Shown here in pieces: positions 59,901-64,000 of a DNA stretch of 64,000 nucleotides (the first letter of the stretch is position 1; the number at the start of each line of letters is the position of its first letter). The DNA is taken from positions 19,130,234-19,194,233 of the forward strand of contig JARZZO010000014.1 of the NCBI GenBank assembly GCA_030544215.1. Reading direction: 5' to 3'. This stretch comes from Zantedeschia hybrid cultivar. Its lineage: Eukaryota; Streptophyta; Magnoliopsida; Alismatales; Araceae. Both the position numbers and the translations under genes were made by a program. The notes beneath the pieces were generated by a model. That model was not told the origin of the DNA. It made no database searches and saw only the letters and a list, made by a program, of their open reading frames with translations.

Positions 59901-62240
59901 ATACTTCGCTACTTAATCACAATCATAGAAAAAGAATTCAGTATCTGTCGATATATGTATGTACTGAAAAAATAATTTTCTCCACCATTATCCATCATTC
60001 AATAATGTATGTTTTTGAAATAAGAAATCTTGTCACAGTTCAACTTTAGTATAAATATTATTATCAAGTAGACAGAAGAATCCAAAGTGCATGAATTATC
60101 ATCACGATTCCCAAACATTTGGATCTGATCATTATAACTTTTGATATCGTTAATTTTCTAGGAGTTTAGAATATAATATGAAATTGAGAGAGATTATAAG
60201 TAAATATCAAGATTAAAGGAGTTAATTCTTAAACGCGGTTGATGCTAGAGAGTAGTACTACTCAGAAACATGTACAATTTTATTCTATATCTTCATGCTT
60301 GGTTTGGCACGACATTATAATCTTAATTTATTTTGTTGTGCTTAGTTAGGTACAACGTGGACAGTAGCTACCACCATCCTGCCGTAATTTATTTCTCATG
60401 CATATGATATGCTCACTCACTTCATTGTGAACCATGGCTACTGGCCTACTAGTGTTCTTCAACTTTTTCTCATTTTTCCTTTTTCACTACTTTCCAAAGT
60501 ATCAAAGGAATTAAATATCTATGCTTATAAGCTATATATACCCATCCTTCCCGACCGCACAGGTGTTGTTCCCTCATTCCCTTCCAAGAATCTTAACATG
60601 ATTAAGCTTGTGCCTATGGAGCCTTTACTATTTAATTTGCCAAGAAACTAAACGAAAGCTTCACTTCAATCACAGTGTACTCTCACATTGGAGCTGACCT
60701 AAATTATTGAACAGGTGAAGGGTCTTAATCAGTGGCGGCGTCTTCTTGACGGCAGCGGCGCCCTTGGGAATCATGGCCCTGCGCATGTGGTTAAGCATCC
60801 ACTTAACACCATGTCGTGTTTCCATTATTCAGCACCCTGCCGACAAACGCGGTTTATATATGACCAGTCCTTTTGCTATCATGGAGTGTCACATACCACC
60901 AATACGTACACTGTTCTATTATCTTCCCAAACGATGATGTTACTGCAACATCTAAAGGTAGAAGTTGCGGAAGAAGTTGTGGAGACCCATCAAATCAGTG
61001 GTGGATCCAGTATTTATTCATTCAGTAGAATCTCAGATCTATTGACCTAATTTAAAGCAATATAGTCTAAGATTTCATTGATTCAGTTAAGATTTCATTG
61101 ATCTAATTTAAGATCTCATAAGACCTAACTTAAAATCTCACTGATCCAACTATACTTATAATCTAATGTTTAAGTGACCTCACTGGATAAAATTTTTACG
61201 TCCACCATTGGTCCAATACAACTAGAGTCGTAAGACAAGAGTTAAACGATGATTCAATACCATAGTTGCCTCTCGAATTTCATCGTTTATGGCTCAGCGA
61301 CATCTCGGTAGGAATAATATCTCAGCTATATATCAGGGCGAGCACATCAAAATAGCAATGTAAAAGACTTGTGGGGAAACACCACACTATATAGCACATC
61401 AAATTATCAATAGGTTACATAATTTGCAAAGACAACATATTACTCTTAGGATTATGGGATGCATGGGTCATGAATTGACCATGGTTCGATCGGAGCCCCG
61501 ATTATAAATTTTATTTTGATGTTTTTTAGTTTTTTGTCTATATAAATTTTCAATGTTTCATATTAATTCCTATAATATTCATATTTATTTTTAAAGACCC
61601 TACAATTTTTAAATGTTCCTTAAAAAGTTCCTCCAATTAATAACCATAAAAAAAGAATATTCACATAACGTTCCTTCCATGTATCACATTATTACTGGAA
61701 TATATTAAGAATATGCTGTAAATATTCTTAGTGTATATATATATATATATATATATAACACTTTTTGACGGGAAGGACTCCTAGAGAAGGTTCAAATTTG
61801 AAAGAATTTTAAAGTAAATATAAAATTATAAAGATTAATATGAAATATTAAAAGATTATAAGGATCAATTGTTTTTAAAAAAATCCTTTTATTTTAATCT
61901 ATGCAACCATTTTGTACATTTTCGAACACACATGACAAAACGATTTAAAAGAATCCAAATTCCAACATCAAAGAAAATGTCCACTATACTGATGTGACAG
62001 AACAGGGATAGATGAAAATATGGTGTTTTGTAAGGATATATATGCAAAAACCTTAAAATTATTTACTGAACAATAATCAAGTCAATGAGAGAGTGTTCAC
62101 ATAATGTCACTTGGGACACAAACTAAGGTGGATCTATCACACGAGTGAGCATACTGGGGTCTCTCTCCGAATAGCATGTCACCTCAGTGGTAGAGAGATC
62201 ATGTCCCATTATTTGTGTTGACTCTTATTTACATGGACCA
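59901..62240. other. Intergenic DNA
   Basis: AT-rich, with a (TA)n run at 61733-61756. 60720-60800 is a small GC-rich patch open on both strands with no recognised domain. Short direct repeats of 'aagatttcattgat' at 61070-61100 look like local slippage. Confidence 0.4.
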
Positions 62241-62249
62241 AAGATGAAT

Positions 62250-62505
62250 TTATCAGTTATATACTGTACTGCTTGTGATGCGGTGTAACAGGCACCATAA
62301 GTGGACAGCTACAGTATCAAGTATCATATTTTTTATTTTCTTACTTTTGAAACTTTTTATGATTGGCTCCATCATGCTCAATTATTTTTAGAATCTTTAG
62401 GTCATTTGATCGAAGATCGGATTGTACAGTCAATTCCAGCATGATGAGACTCATAACAAAAAAAATAAAAAAAATTGAGCTGCACTATATGCAGTACACA
62501 ATGAC
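62250..62505. mobile_element. Possible copy of the 'gagtaatac' MITE family
   Basis: The interior 'catttgatcgaagatcgg..tgtac' matches the internal module of the copy at 49070-49392. The ends 'actgtactgcttg' and 'gcagtac' are degraded. No target duplication is visible. Confidence 0.4.
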
Positions 62506-64000
62506 AAATACAGAAATTTTGTTCAGTGGGATCATTCAATTGAGCTGGAGCCAAGGTCAATGGGGTCATCTAATAGACCAGTGGAGTCACTCTAGTGGGT
62601 CAGTTGGGTCTCTCTGTTGAGTTTTGCAAAAGTCAGTCACTATTTAATGGGATCACTTTGTTGAGCCGAAATCAGTAGATCAATGGAGTCATTCTAGTGG
62701 GTCAGTGAGATCACTCAATAGAGTTTTGTAAAAGTTAATTATTATTCACAAAATCCAGTAAGGTCACAAAATCCTGCTAGCTTTAGATTGGATCTGCCAT
62801 TGGCGGTATAGTAACATCTGAGATAGCAAGTATAACTCATGAATTTAATATTTTATTTATTTTATATGATTAAATAATTATCTTACTTTTGGCATAAATA
62901 TATTCAATACAAAATTTGAGATCTAAAGGAGCGTGAGATGAAAAGTACACACGCACTCTATGATTTTTTAGTACCACGTATGTTTTTATTGGACTCGGGC
63001 CAAAGGAAACAACTGGTTCTTTCTTTTATCATGAGGATGACCACTTAAACAGGCTTTAATCATTCCAGAGCTGTGAAATTTTTTAAAAAATTTATTTGCC
63101 AAACTCGGATGGCTCGGACAACATAACTGTTTGATTTTTGTTTTTTCAAGAAAAAAGGACAGTAAAAGAAAAGAGAATTGGGTGTCTCGTTTGTTCCATG
63201 TCTATCAAATACAAGTGGCTTAAATATAGATTTTATATAATATCATTTATACAAACACAAAACTTAAAATGAGATAAAAAGAATAGCATCCAAACGTGCA
63301 CACCTAATGAGTGTGCACTACTTCACGAGGGGACGTGTCAACACAACCTCTCCCCCTCTCCCGTGAATTGGTGCACACTCATTGAGTGTGCGCAACACGC
63401 GTCGCGTGCACACTTATAAATTATGTACTATTTATTAAAAAAAATATACATACATAATAATACAATAAAAATTAAATAAAATCATCATTGCATTGTGAAT
63501 CAACCCAAAACAGCAGCCCTCGTAGCCGCACCAAGCCCATTTGCCTCATCTCCCACAAAGCTCTCTCGGCTATTGTGATACAGAACACCTTCCTCTAGTT
63601 GATGGATGTGCCTGGTAGATCTTTTCCTGAGAGAACTATTTTGCGGCACTAATTTTTCTTCCTCATATTTACTTTACCATCTTAGGACACACATGGTCGT
63701 CGGTGCATATGGCAGGAAAGAGGAAAAAAATAAAAATAAGAGGAAGGTGAAACCGGAACAGTAGAAGAAGTACAACCTAGAAAAAGTATCATAACATATT
63801 AAAAAAAAGACATGTTGAACAGGTTAAACAAGATGTTAAAAATGATAACAAATTAACCAAATATGTTAACAACTGAAGCACACCATTTTTAAATTTAAAA
63901 GAAGACATTACGTGATAATTTTTTAGAGTGAAATATTGTTGAAAAAAAAGTTATTCCAAAACGCCCTATTAATCTAATTTTAAAATATTTTAGACTAGTA
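62506..64000. other. Intergenic DNA to window end
   Basis: 62520-62740 contains short imperfect repeats of 'aatggggtcatctaatagac'-like phrases ('gtggagtcactctagtgggt'). The remainder is AT-rich. No gene is supported. Confidence 0.4.

Noticed and set aside
60715..61050. 111-codon ORF
   Set aside because: No recognised domain and composition like the surroundings apart from one short GC-rich patch.

Overview
This is flowering-plant nuclear DNA. The evidence is long spliced genes of plant-specific types (a TMK-class LRR receptor kinase, a CLV3-type CLE peptide precursor, a plant uricase), long AT-rich introns, and a dense load of plant LTR retrotransposons, SINEs and MITEs. The CLE motif reads VPSGPDPLHHH, which is not the grass FON2/FON4 version, and the exons do not have the extreme GC bias of grass genes. 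I lean to a non-grass angiosperm, possibly a non-grass monocot, but the sequence does not settle this.

Layout. 1-6.3 kb is the 3' half of a Ty3/gypsy (Tat-like) element: the end of a gag reading frame, three kinds of tandem repeat, then an LTR rich in ACCGGT palindromes. 6.3-7.6 kb is AT-rich non-coding DNA. 7.6-10.5 kb is a broken Ty1/copia element carrying a 672-bp hAT-type element with a perfect 8-bp target duplication. 10.5-15 kb is mostly unassigned, with MITE-like DNA. 15-20.5 kb is a complete eight-exon uricase gene on the minus strand. 20.7-32.6 kb is gene-poor: a SINE with a long target duplication, a tandemly rearranged copia/SINE cluster, and several MITEs. 32.6-39.2 kb is a four-exon AIF/FSP1-like flavoprotein gene on the plus strand, with one probable GC-AG intron. 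39.2-44.3 kb is intergenic. 44.37-44.88 kb is a small three-exon CLV3-like gene on the plus strand. 45-53 kb is intergenic with MITEs and a retroposon. 53.4-56.6 kb is a two-exon TMK-type receptor kinase on the minus strand. 57-64 kb is intergenic with SINE-like and poly(A) insertion scars.

How the genes relate. The four protein genes look independent: purine catabolism in peroxisomes (uricase), FAD/NAD(P)H oxidoreduction (AIF-like), stem-cell peptide signalling (CLV3-like) and cell-surface auxin-linked kinase signalling (TMK). I see no operon-like or cluster logic. The point of greatest interest is the CLV3-like gene. It is only 99 codons spread over three exons, so simple ORF finding sees only its last exon.

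All exon borders were placed by hand from splice consensus, reading phase and family knowledge. No alignment or database search was run.
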